NCBI GenBank assembly: GCA_902363555.1
Contig: CABJAM010000006.1
Location: forward strand, 265,854-329,853
DNA: 64,000 nt
Origin: Lachnospiraceae bacterium
Lineage (GTDB): Bacteria > Bacillota > Clostridia > Lachnospirales > Lachnospiraceae
Direction: 5' to 3'
The notes under the pieces are model-generated. The model searched no databases. It had not been told where the DNA came from and saw only the letters and a program-made list of their open reading frames with translations. Shown here one piece after another: positions 48,210 to 56,340 of the stretch. Positions within the stretch are counted from its first letter, which is position 1; every line of letters starts with the position of its first letter. The position numbers and the translations under genes are program-made.

Positions 48210-49262
48210 ATGGCATTATTTGGCGGCCAACTGGCCAATGTTGTAGAATGGGAAGAATTTCGCGACGATCTGCTGTTTTGGAAGTGGGATAACCGTGAGA
48301 TTAAGCGGAGCAGTAAGCTTATCCTGCGCCAGGGCCAGGATGCGGTTTTTATATACAATGGCAAGGTAGAAGGTGTATTTACCGATGAGGGAAGCTACGA
48401 TATCGAGTCGGATATTATACCGTTCTTATCCAGCCTGAAAGGTTTTAAATTTGGTTTTAACAGCGGGATGCGCGCGGAGGTCCTGTTTATAAATACAAAA
48501 GAGCTGACGGTGAAATGGGGTACTAAAAATGCCATTAACATTCCTGCTCCGGGCCTTCCGGGAGGCATGCCGATCCGGGCATTTGGAACATTTAACTGCA
48601 AGATCAGTGACTATGATGCGCTCATTGAGAAAATTGCCGGTGTGAAAAAGATGTTTTCCGTGGACGATGTAAAGACGCGGGTTGTATCTTTCCTGGATCA
48701 GCTTCTGATGAAGTGGATCATCCGTGAGGGCCGGGACATGTTCAATTTGTCGGCCAATGCCTACGATATTTCTAAAGGAATATGTATCGATATGGATATG
48801 GAAATGCGCAAGATTGGTATAGCTATTACCGGCTTTGTCATATCCAGTTTTTCGTATCCGGATTCTGTCCAGGCGATGATCAACAAAGCGGCATCCCAAT
48901 CCATGGTAGGCGATGTGGGCCGGTATCAGCAGATGAACATGGCCGAGGCTATGGGCCAGCCGGGCCGGGGCGCAGGTGCTGTGGCTTCCGATATGGCCGG
49001 TCTGCAGATGGGGATGATGATGGGGCAGCAGATGGCCCGGCAGATGGAAAATTCCATGGACAGCCGCGGGGGAGCTGGCGGTGCAGGACCAGCTTCCGGA
49101 AACGCCGGTGCGGCTTCGGGAACTGCCGGCGGCCGTGACGTTTATGGGGCATCCGGTACAGGACCGGCTTCCGGTGGCAGCGGTGTGAACTTTTGCCCGG
49201 ACTGCGGAACGAAGGTTGACGGTGCGCGTTTTTGTCCGAATTGCGGACGGAAGCTTATATAA
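48210..49262 (+). CDS. SPFH-domain protein with C-terminal zinc ribbon (YdjI-like)
   Basis: A 350-residue protein. The SPFH/virion-core-like domain spans ~20-240 (LFWKWDNREIKRSSKLILRQGQDAVFIYNGKVEG onward in outline), followed by a Met/Gly/Ala-rich low-complexity stretch (~245-325) and a double CxxC zinc ribbon (FCPDCGTKVDGARFCPNCG). In Bacillus the related YdjI helps recruit PspA to stressed membrane. It is 35 nt after the pspA-type gene, behind AGGAGGA, so the two form a membrane-stress module; pcrA follows 51 nt later. Confidence 0.9.
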   Translation: MALFGGQLANVVEWEEFRDDLLFWKWDNREIKRSSKLILRQGQDAVFIYNGKVEGVFTDEGSYDIESDIIPFLSSLKGFKFGFNSGMRAEVLFINTKELTVKWGTKNAINIPAPGLPGGMPIRAFGTFNCKISDYDALIEKIAGVKKMFSVDDVKTRVVSFLDQLLMKWIIREGRDMFNLSANAYDISKGICIDMDMEMRKIGIAITGFVISSFSYPDSVQAMINKAASQSMVGDVGRYQQMNMAEAMGQPGRGAGAVASDMAGLQMGMMMGQQMARQMENSMDSRGGAGGAGPASGNAGAASGTAGGRDVYGASGTGPASGGSGVNFCPDCGTKVDGARFCPNCGRKLI

Positions 49263-49313
49263 TATCAGAAGGACAAAGAGTCTGTTTGAATGAATTAAGA
49301 GGACCAGAAAAGT

Positions 49314-51770
49314 ATGAGTATTTACGAAAAGTTAAATCCTGTACAGCAGGAAGCCGTATATCAGACCAGTGGACCGGTATTGATCCTGGCCGGCGCCGGT
49401 TCGGGAAAAACACGGGTGCTGACGCACCGTATTGCCTATCTTATTGATGTGGAAAATGTAAACCCGTGGAATATACTGGCGATCACATTTACAAATAAGG
49501 CGGCCGGGGAAATGCGGGAACGTGTGGATCAGATCGTTGGCTACGGCTCAGAAAACGTATGGGTCAGTACCTTCCATTCTACATGCGTGCGTATATTGCG
49601 CCGTTACATAGACAAGCTGGGCTATGACCGGAATTTTACCATTTATGACAGTGACGACCAGAAATCAGTTGTTAAGGATATTTGCAAACGGCTGAATATT
49701 GACACAAAGGTATATAAGGAGCGGGCGCTGATGTCAGTCATATCCTCGGCCAAGGATGAGCTGACCTCCCCGGATGAGCTGCTGTTGAAATCCTCGGGCG
49801 ATTATGCCAAGGCCAAAGCGGCTCAGGTTTATAAGGAATACCAGAAGGTGCTTAAAAATAATAACGCTCTGGATTTTGATGATCTGATTATGAAAACCGT
49901 AGAACTGTTTCGGACTCAGCCGGATGTCCTGGATTATTATCAGGAACGGTTCAAATATATCATGGTTGATGAGTATCAGGATACAAATACGGCTCAGTTT
50001 AAATTTGTCAGTATACTGGCGTCCAAATACCGAAACCTGTGTGTGGTGGGCGATGACGACCAGTCCATTTACAAGTTCAGAGGGGCCAATATTTACAATA
50101 TCCTCAATTTTGAACATGAATATCCCGATGCGAAAGTGATCAAGCTGGAGCAGAACTACCGTTCCACACAGAACATCCTTAATGCGGCCAATGAGGTGAT
50201 CCGAAATAATTCCGGGCGAAAGTCAAAAACACTCTGGACGTCCAATGACGCGGGGGATAAGGTTGCATTTGAGCAGTATAATACGGAATATGAGGAAGCG
50301 GCCGGTATAGTAGATGATATTGATACACTGACCCGGAAGGGGGATGCAAAATACAGTGACTGCGCTGTATTGTACCGAACTAATGCGCAGTCGCGTATAT
50401 TGGAAGAAAAATTTGTGTACCGGGGAATCCCATACCGGATCATTGGCGGACAGAACTTCTATGCCCGCAAGGAGATCAAGGACCTGCTCTGTTATTTAAA
50501 AACCATTGACAATGGTTCCGATGATCTGGCTGTGCGTCGTATCATCAATGTGCCCAAGCGCGGGATCGGCGTGACAACGCTCAATAAAGTCAGTGATTAT
50601 GCCGAAAGCCGCGGTATCAGCCTGTTTGAAGCGCTGGCAGATGCCCATGCCATCCCTACGCTGGGCAAGGCAGCTGACAAGATTGCCGGATTTACAAATA
50701 TGATCCAGGTACTGCGGGCAAAGCTGGAATATATTCCTCTGGCCCAGTTGATGCAGGAAATCATAGACGAAACCGGCTATGTCAAAGAGCTGGAGGCCGA
50801 AAGTACTGAGGAAGCCATGGGGCGCATCGAAAATATTGATGAATTGATGAATAAAATCATCGCATATGAGGAAGAACATGATGAGCCCAATTTAAGCGAA
50901 TTTCTCGAAGAAGTCTCCCTGGTTGCCGATATCGATAATCTGGATTCCGGCAATGAAAGAGTCGTTTTGATGACGCTGCACAGTGCCAAGGGGCTGGAAT
51001 TTCCCTATGTATATATGACCGGCATGGAGGATGGCATGTTCCCGAGCTACATGTCCATTGTCAGCGATGACAGTCTGGAAATCGAGGAGGAGCGCCGTCT
51101 GTGCTATGTGGGGATCACCCGGGCCATGAAGCATCTGACGCTGACCTACGCCAAGAGCCGTATGGTGCGGGGAATGACGCAGTACAATAAGGTTTCCCGA
51201 TTTGTCAAGGAAATCCCCAGAAATCTGATTGATATGAATGGCGTTATGGAAAAGGAAAAGCCGGAGGAACGGTTTGTAACCTTTAGCGGAAATCTAAAGC
51301 CCTACGGCGGCGTTTATACGACGCAGCAGCAGGACCGGATGAAGGCGGCCGAGAGCGCAAAAGTGGCAGGCTTTGGAAATTCCGGTGGCGCATCGTCATC
51401 GGAAAAGAGCGCGGCCACCGGGCGTTCCAAGCTGGATGAGCTGTTAAAGAGTCAGAAAATATTTAAAGGCAGCGATATCTTTGATAAAAAGTCTGCCGCC
51501 GGAGCTGCTTATGGGCAGAAAGATCCGAATGCGGGGGCTGTCACCAGGCCATCCGGTATGCAGCAAAGTCCGGCGTCAAAGAGCCGTTCCTCCAATCCGT
51601 ATTTAGGGTTGGATTATATGGAAGGCGACCGTGTTCGTCACATTAAATTCGGCGAAGGCACTGTGGTAAATATCAACGACAATGGCCAGGACTATGAGGT
51701 TACCGTGAATTTTGACAATGCCGGTGTTAAAAAAATGCGCGCCAGCTTTGCAAAATTAAAATGCGTCTGA
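49314..51770 (+). CDS. pcrA: UvrD/PcrA-type DNA helicase
   Basis: An 818-residue superfamily 1A helicase. Motif I is LAGAGSGKTRVLTHRIAYLI near residue 27, motif Ia FTNKAAGEMRERV, motif II VDEYQDTN, motif III VGDDDQSIYKFRGA, motif IV QNYRST and motif V/VI TLHSAKGLEFPYVY and CYVGITRAMKHLTL. The C-terminal ~100 residues hold a disordered Ser/Gly/Lys stretch and a Tudor-like end (GDRVRHIKFGEGTVVNI) as in PcrA, which binds RNA polymerase in the family. It unwinds DNA in repair and removes recombinase filaments. It appears to be on the pspA-SPFH transcript. Confidence 0.96.
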   Translation: MSIYEKLNPVQQEAVYQTSGPVLILAGAGSGKTRVLTHRIAYLIDVENVNPWNILAITFTNKAAGEMRERVDQIVGYGSENVWVSTFHSTCVRILRRYIDKLGYDRNFTIYDSDDQKSVVKDICKRLNIDTKVYKERALMSVISSAKDELTSPDELLLKSSGDYAKAKAAQVYKEYQKVLKNNNALDFDDLIMKTVELFRTQPDVLDYYQERFKYIMVDEYQDTNTAQFKFVSILASKYRNLCVVGDDDQSIYKFRGANIYNILNFEHEYPDAKVIKLEQNYRSTQNILNAANEVIRNNSGRKSKTLWTSNDAGDKVAFEQYNTEYEEAAGIVDDIDTLTRKGDAKYSDCAVLYRTNAQSRILEEKFVYRGIPYRIIGGQNFYARKEIKDLLCYLKTIDNGSDDLAVRRIINVPKRGIGVTTLNKVSDYAESRGISLFEALADAHAIPTLGKAADKIAGFTNMIQVLRAKLEYIPLAQLMQEIIDETGYVKELEAESTEEAMGRIENIDELMNKIIAYEEEHDEPNLSEFLEEVSLVADIDNLDSGNERVVLMTLHSAKGLEFPYVYMTGMEDGMFPSYMSIVSDDSLEIEEERRLCYVGITRAMKHLTLTYAKSRMVRGMTQYNKVSRFVKEIPRNLIDMNGVMEKEKPEERFVTFSGNLKPYGGVYTTQQQDRMKAAESAKVAGFGNSGGASSSEKSAATGRSKLDELLKSQKIFKGSDIFDKKSAAGAAYGQKDPNAGAVTRPSGMQQSPASKSRSSNPYLGLDYMEGDRVRHIKFGEGTVVNINDNGQDYEVTVNFDNAGVKKMRASFAKLKCV

Positions 51771-51792
51771 TCGTTTTTAGTGGCTTTATTTG

Positions 51793-51821
51793 TTGTAATT
51801 TTAATCCGTTAGTGGTATACT
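51793..51821 (+). promoter_or_regulatory. Promoter of the small acidic membrane protein
   Basis: TTGTAA (51793-51798), 17-bp spacer, TATACT (51816-51821). Confidence 0.65.
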
Positions 51822-51852
51822 AAACCTAATAATATTTCGGAAAGGGTGTTGT

Positions 51853-52146
51853 ATGATGAATAAACTTGAAGATGTTTTAAATCTTGCCAAGATTTCAGAT
51901 CTGCTCCAGAAAAAAGAAATCTGTGAAAAGGAAGAAAAAAAGAAAACCGCTATCATTGTAATTGCAGTAGTAGCAGGGCTGGCAGTCATCGCAGGCATTA
52001 TCTTTGCTATATATAAATACCTTACAGCAGATGATTATGACGATTTTGAAGATGACTTCGACGACGATTTCGATGATGATTTCGACGACGACTTTGATGA
52101 TGAGGATGATTTTGAGGACGAAGATCCTGAGGATTCCGAAGAATAA
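51853..52146 (+). CDS. Small membrane protein with Asp/Phe-rich acidic tail
   Basis: A 97-residue protein: a cytosolic helical N-terminus with Lys/Glu (~1-31), one membrane helix (~32-54), and a ~40-residue tail built from DDFDDDF-type units with almost no other residues. Start may be 51853 or 51856. It has its own promoter and terminator. Similar acid-tailed single-helix proteins occur in clostridia without assigned function; the tail might bind cations or basic proteins. No family is recognised. Confidence 0.75.
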   Translation: MMNKLEDVLNLAKISDLLQKKEICEKEEKKKTAIIVIAVVAGLAVIAGIIFAIYKYLTADDYDDFEDDFDDDFDDDFDDDFDDEDDFEDEDPEDSEE

Positions 52147-52157
52147 TTTGTATAATA

Positions 52158-52195
52158 AAGGGCAGATACCGGTCAAAGGGCATCTGCCTTTTTTA
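52158..52195 (+). terminator. Terminator of the small membrane protein gene
   Basis: AAAGGGCAGAT pairs with ATCTGCCTTTT around an inner loop, then a T-run. Confidence 0.85.
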
Positions 52196-52254
52196 AAGTA
52201 TTCGTATTGTGCGGCTATTACATGGCTTGTATAAACCACACTCGACGCTGTGTA

Positions 52255-52274
52255 AGCCAGGTCAGTGGCTTTTT
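52255..52274 (+). terminator. Short terminator-like hairpin before rlmD
   Basis: AGCCA and TGGCT with a 6-nt loop, then TTTT. It ends ~25 nt before the rlmD start. Confidence 0.5.
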
Positions 52275-52298
52275 AAATTTATGTAAAGGATGTCAATT

Positions 52299-54002
52299 AT
52301 GAAAAAAGGTGAGATTTATCAGGGAATTGTTGAAAAAATAGATTTTCCAAATAAGGGAAGAGTTGTCGTTGAAGACACACCGGTTATTGTGAAAAATGTC
52401 ATGCCGGGTCAAAGTATACGTTTCCGTATACATAAAAAACGTAAAGGGCGCTGTGAGGGGATGCTCCTGGAGGTGCTGGAAAAATCTCCGCTGGAAACCA
52501 TTGCCCCCGTCTGTAAAAACTTTCCGGCCTGCGGCGGCTGCATGTATCAGACGATGGATTATGATGCACAGCTTTCCATGAAGGCTTCACAGGTACAGGA
52601 ACTTTTAGATGAGGCCATCCAAAAGTGCGGACAGGTGGATAAAAATGGCCGCCCGGACTATTCCTTTGAAGGCATATCCCCCAGCCCGGATCAGTGGGGC
52701 TACCGCAATAAAATGGAATTTTCCTTTGGAGATGAATTTAAGGACGGGCCGCTGTCTCTGGGCCTTCACAAAAAGGCAAGCACCTATGATGTGCTGACGG
52801 TGGATGACTGTAAGATCGTGCACAGTGATTTTACAAAAATACTCCGGTGCGTCCTGGATTACTTTACAGAATTTCCGCAGCCGTTTTATAAAAAGATGCA
52901 GCATGAGGGATATCTGCGCCATTTACTTGTGCGCCGCGCACATACAACCGGTGAGATCCTTGTGAACCTGGTGTCCACAAGCCAGAAGGATGCGGATTTA
53001 ACACTGCTCGTGGAACGGCTTTTGGCGCTGCATTTGGAGGGCAGTATTGCCGGAATATTGCACATGATCAATGACAGCCTGGCGGATGTGGTGCGCAGCG
53101 ATGAAACACATATTTTATATGGTCAGGATTATTTTTACGAGCATATATTGGGCCTGAAATTTAAAATCAGTCCGTTTTCATTTTTCCAGACCAATTCCCT
53201 AGGGGCGGAGGTTTTATACAGCGTTGCCCGTGAATTTATAGGCGACACGAAGGATATGACTTTATTTGATTTGTACAGTGGCACCGGAACTATTGCCCAG
53301 ATCCTCGCACCTGTGGCCCGGAAGGTCATCGGGGTGGAGATCGTGGCGGAGGCCGTGGCGGCGGCTAAGGAAAACGCCGCATTGAATGGCCTCAATAACT
53401 GTGAATTTATCGCCGGAGATGTGTTGAAGGTGCTGGGGGATATTGAGGAACGGCCGGATTTTATTGTCCTGGACCCGCCGCGCGATGGAATCCACCCGAA
53501 AGCGCTGGAGCAGATCATCGATTATGGCGTGGAACGGATGGTTTATATTTCCTGCAAGCCTACCAGCCTGGCTCGGGATCTGGAGATGCTGATCGGGCGG
53601 GGGTATCGGGTGGAGAGGGTGCGGTGCGTGGACCTTTTTCCGGGAACGGTGCATGTAGAGACTGTTGTAATGCTTTCCCACAAAAAACCCGACAGCGTAA
53701 TCAACGTAAAAGTGGAGTTTGGCGAGGGTGAGGGCAAAGTGCCGCTTGATAATATCGCCAAGAGAGCCGCAGCGTATAAGCCGAAAGAGCGAGTTACCTA
53801 CAAAATGATTAAGGAGTACATAGAAGCAAAATACGGCTTCAAAGTACATACCGCATATATCGCAGAGGTAAAACGAGATTTAGGATTGCCGATGTATGAT
53901 GCTCCCAATGCGGTAGAGGAATTGAAACAGCCGAGGAAACACCCAACACCAGAAAAAGTTGAAGCAATCAAAGATGCTTTGAAGCATTTTGAGGTCATCT
54001 GA
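52299..54002 (+). CDS. rlmD: 23S rRNA (uracil-C5)-methyltransferase RlmD-like, with substituted C-terminal tail
   Basis: A 567-residue RumA/TrmA-family enzyme. An N-terminal TRAM-like domain is followed by the 4Fe-4S cysteines (VCKNFPACGGC), the SAM-binding FDLYSGTGTIAQILAP, DPPRDGIHPKAL and the catalytic Cys in VYISCKPTSLARDL. The conventional enzyme ends near residue 463 (VETVVMLSHKK). The remaining ~104 residues (INVKVEFGEGEGKVPLDN to KHFEVI) form an extra tail that looks like sequence supplied by an integrated element. The start at 52299 is set by GTAAAGGA. Still predicted active. Confidence 0.93.
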   Translation: MKKGEIYQGIVEKIDFPNKGRVVVEDTPVIVKNVMPGQSIRFRIHKKRKGRCEGMLLEVLEKSPLETIAPVCKNFPACGGCMYQTMDYDAQLSMKASQVQELLDEAIQKCGQVDKNGRPDYSFEGISPSPDQWGYRNKMEFSFGDEFKDGPLSLGLHKKASTYDVLTVDDCKIVHSDFTKILRCVLDYFTEFPQPFYKKMQHEGYLRHLLVRRAHTTGEILVNLVSTSQKDADLTLLVERLLALHLEGSIAGILHMINDSLADVVRSDETHILYGQDYFYEHILGLKFKISPFSFFQTNSLGAEVLYSVAREFIGDTKDMTLFDLYSGTGTIAQILAPVARKVIGVEIVAEAVAAAKENAALNGLNNCEFIAGDVLKVLGDIEERPDFIVLDPPRDGIHPKALEQIIDYGVERMVYISCKPTSLARDLEMLIGRGYRVERVRCVDLFPGTVHVETVVMLSHKKPDSVINVKVEFGEGEGKVPLDNIAKRAAAYKPKERVTYKMIKEYIEAKYGFKVHTAYIAEVKRDLGLPMYDAPNAVEELKQPRKHPTPEKVEAIKDALKHFEVI

Positions 54003-54009
54003 AATTATG

Positions 54010-54045
54010 AGCGTATCATTAGAAATAGTGGTACGCTTATTTTTT
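54010..54045 (+). terminator. Terminator after rlmD
   Basis: AGCGTATCA pairs with TGGTACGCT (one wobble), followed by TATTTTTT. Confidence 0.85.
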
Positions 54046-54061
54046 CGCTCGAATTGCATAT

Positions 54062-54090
54062 TTGAGCTGTCTGCCACTTTCTTATATAAT
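54062..54090 (+). promoter_or_regulatory. First promoter of the element
   Basis: TTGAGC (54062-54067), 17-bp spacer, perfect TATAAT (54085-54090). Confidence 0.7.
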
Positions 54091-54116
54091 GAAGCCAAGA
54101 AAGGACGGTGGCGATT

Positions 54117-54296
54117 ATGAGAGAAAAGAAAACTCATTTGTATTTTGACAGCGAGGAAAGAAAGTTATTGCTACATAGCCTTGTGGAATTGAAAAATCAG
54201 CTTATTCAACAGGGCAGATATACCGACCCCGTTGACGAACTCATTTTCAAAGTTGTCAACGCTCCTGTTAAGAGAATGAAAATTGAATATGTCTAA
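54117..54296 (+). CDS. Small element-borne protein of unknown function
   Basis: A 59-residue, mostly helical protein (MREKKTHLYFDSEERKLLLH, ending VKRMKIEYV). The start at 54117 follows AAAGGACGG; a GTG three codons earlier is less likely. It has its own promoter and a strong terminator after it. I recall near-identical small proteins at the left end of clostridial integrative elements, but no function is known to me. Confidence 0.75.
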   Translation: MREKKTHLYFDSEERKLLLHSLVELKNQLIQQGRYTDPVDELIFKVVNAPVKRMKIEYV

Positions 54297-54310
54297 GGCA
54301 CATCACCACG

Positions 54311-54353
54311 AAGCCGCTTATTCTTATCAAGTTTAAGAGTAAGCGGCTTTTTT
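54311..54353 (+). terminator. Terminator before parA
   Basis: AAGCCGCTTA (54311-54320) pairs perfectly with TAAGCGGCTT (54340-54349), with TCTT/AAGA inside, then a T-run. Confidence 0.9.
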
Positions 54354-54374
54354 GCGTTCTCTGGTATAGTTACA

Positions 54375-54397
54375 TAGCCGCCTTGACAAAGCGGCTA
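54375..54397 (+). promoter_or_regulatory. Inverted repeat before parA (operator or parS candidate)
   Basis: TAGCCGC, 9-bp spacer CTTGACAAA, GCGGCTA: a perfect 7-bp inverted repeat ending ~12 bases before the parA ribosome site. Confidence 0.5.
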
Positions 54398-54424
54398 AAT
54401 CTATGCGAAAGGAGGACGCATTCT

Positions 54425-55252
54425 ATGTCAAATTGCAAAGTAATCGCTTTAACCAACCAGAAAGGCGGTGTCGGCAAGACCACCACGGCGGTCAATCTGG
54501 GCGTAAGTCTGGCACAGCAGGGCAAGAAAGTTTTGCTCATTGATGCTGATGCACAGGCAAATCTAACCATGTCACTCGGCTACAACAGACCAGACGATTT
54601 ACCCGTCACGCTCTCCACCATCATGCAGGACATCATTGATGATAAATCCGTCGATGTTGCCCAAAGCATCCTGCACCACGGCGAGGGCGTTGACCTGTTA
54701 CCGTCCAACATTGAACTGTCGGGCTTGGAAGTAAGGCTGATTAACGCCATAAGCCGTGAAAGTGTGCTGAAAACCTGCGTGAACGAGGTCAAGAAAAACT
54801 ATGACTATTGTTTAATAGACTGTATGCCGAGCCTTGGTATGCTCACCATCAACGCACTGGCAGCGGCTGATAGCGTGGTTATCCCTACGCAGCCCCACTA
54901 TCTTTCTGCCAAAGGCTTAGAGCTGTTGCTTCGCTCCGTGTCGAAAGTCAGACGGCAAATCAATCCGCCTTTGCGGATTGACGGCATCCTTATGACGATG
55001 GTAATGCCCCGCACGAACATCTCAAAGGAAATCACCGCCACAGTGAGAAGTGCCTACGGACAGAGGATTAAGGTATTTGATACCCAGATACCCCATTCCA
55101 TCCGTGCGGTGGAAGCCACCGCAGAGGGAAAGAGCATTTTTGCCTATGACAAAGGCGGCAAGGTAGCCGCAGCTTATGAGCAGTTCGGAAAGGAGGTGGC
55201 AGAGCTTGGCGGGAAACAAAAGAACAGAAATCAAGCTGACCGCATACGATGA
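54425..55252 (+). CDS. ParA/Soj-family partition ATPase
   Basis: A 275-residue ATPase starting at 54425 (MSNCKVIALTNQKGGVGKTT) behind GGAGGA. The deviant Walker A KGGVGKTT (~13-20), the LIDADAQANLTMSLG motif and LIDCMPSLGMLTINAL are all intact. With ParB it would segregate or stabilise the excised circular form of the element. The parB start lies inside its 3' end, so the two are translationally coupled. Not the chromosomal Soj: no gid, rsmG or origin features are near. Confidence 0.93.
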   Translation: MSNCKVIALTNQKGGVGKTTTAVNLGVSLAQQGKKVLLIDADAQANLTMSLGYNRPDDLPVTLSTIMQDIIDDKSVDVAQSILHHGEGVDLLPSNIELSGLEVRLINAISRESVLKTCVNEVKKNYDYCLIDCMPSLGMLTINALAAADSVVIPTQPHYLSAKGLELLLRSVSKVRRQINPPLRIDGILMTMVMPRTNISKEITATVRSAYGQRIKVFDTQIPHSIRAVEATAEGKSIFAYDKGGKVAAAYEQFGKEVAELGGKQKNRNQADRIR

Positions 55253-56150
55253 CCTGTTTGAAACAGACCAGAGCCGTGAGGAAGCAAAGTTAAGCAAGAT
55301 ACGGGATATTCCAATCTCCCAGATTGACGAGTTTCCAGACCACCCGTTCAAGGTTCTAATGGACGAGGACATGGAGCAACTTATCGATAGTATCAAGCGA
55401 AGCGGCGTAATGACCCCTGCTACTGTCCGTCTGAAAGAGGACGGGCGGTATGAGCTTATCAGCGGTCACAGGCGTAAAAAGGCTTGTGAGCTTGCGGGGC
55501 TTGAAACGCTGAAATGCGAGGTCAAGGAGCTGACCCGTGACGAAGCGATTATTGTCATGGTGGAAAGCAATCTCCAAAGGACTACCATTTTACCGAGCGA
55601 GAAAGCCTTTGCGTATAAGATGCGGCTTGAAGCGATGAACAGGCAAGGAAAACGCACGGACTTAACTTGTTCCCCAGTGGGTAACAAGTTGCAAGGCGTG
55701 AAATCATCAGATGAACTTGCCGAAAAAGTAGGCGAAAGTAAAAACCAGATTTTCCGCTATATCCGTCTGACCGAGCTTGTACCCGAAATCCTGCAAATGG
55801 TTGACGACAGGCAGATTGCTTTCCGCCCTGCGGTTGAAATCTCTTATCTGACCGAGGAACAGCAATATACCCTGCTTGAAGCCATGAGCTACAACGACGC
55901 TACCCCGTCGCTTGCACAGGCTATCAAGATGAAAAAGTTTAACCAAGACGGGAAGCTCACAAACGAGGTTATCCAGAGCATCATGGAGGAGGAAAAGCCG
56001 AACCAGAAAGAAAAGCCCGCTTTCCGTGATGAACGGATAACCAAGCTCATACCGAAGTCTGTACCCAGAGGGCAGGAAGCCGATTTTGTGGTAAAGGCGT
56101 TGGAGTTTTACAACCGCCATTTGCAGCGGAACAAGGCTCACGAAAGGTAA
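55206..56150 (+). CDS. ParB/Spo0J-family partition protein
   Basis: A 314-residue protein. The start is taken as TTG at 55206 (MAGNKRTEIKLTAYDDLF) because AAAGGAGGT lies 8 nt upstream; it overlaps parA by 47 bases. The ParB nuclease/CTPase fold is shown by IPISQIDEFPDHPF, SGVMTPATVRLKEDGRYELISGHRRKKACELAG, and the helix-turn-helix region SSDELAEKVGESKNQIFRYIRL follows. It should bind a parS site on the element. A terminator stands between it and the surface protein gene. Confidence 0.92.
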   Translation: MAGNKRTEIKLTAYDDLFETDQSREEAKLSKIRDIPISQIDEFPDHPFKVLMDEDMEQLIDSIKRSGVMTPATVRLKEDGRYELISGHRRKKACELAGLETLKCEVKELTRDEAIIVMVESNLQRTTILPSEKAFAYKMRLEAMNRQGKRTDLTCSPVGNKLQGVKSSDELAEKVGESKNQIFRYIRLTELVPEILQMVDDRQIAFRPAVEISYLTEEQQYTLLEAMSYNDATPSLAQAIKMKKFNQDGKLTNEVIQSIMEEEKPNQKEKPAFRDERITKLIPKSVPRGQEADFVVKALEFYNRHLQRNKAHER

Positions 56151-56270
56151 GCCACACACCGAGGGCGGGGTCTGTCCGTTGGAGGATAGCCATATTTTTT
56201 TCGGCTTCCCCCTCTCCACACCTCACCCCCTTGATACTGCCAGTAACTAACCGAAAAAAGAAAGTATTTA

Positions 56271-56297
56271 AGCTGTCCATGGGGGCAGCTTTTTTTC
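56271..56297 (+). terminator. Terminator after parB
   Basis: AGCTGTCC pairs with GGGCAGCT (one wobble), followed by seven T; CCGAAAAAAG upstream can pair with the T-run and CGG to extend it. It ends ~43 nt before the surface protein start, so it could also act as an attenuator. Confidence 0.85.
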
Positions 56298-56340
56298 GGT
56301 CAGCAAGGCAAAATTTTTAACAACCTAACAGGAGGTATCT

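Noticed and set aside
54375..56150. Chromosomal origin region because of ParA/ParB
   Set aside because: No dnaA, rsmG, gidA or DnaA boxes nearby; the genes sit at the left end of an integrated element.
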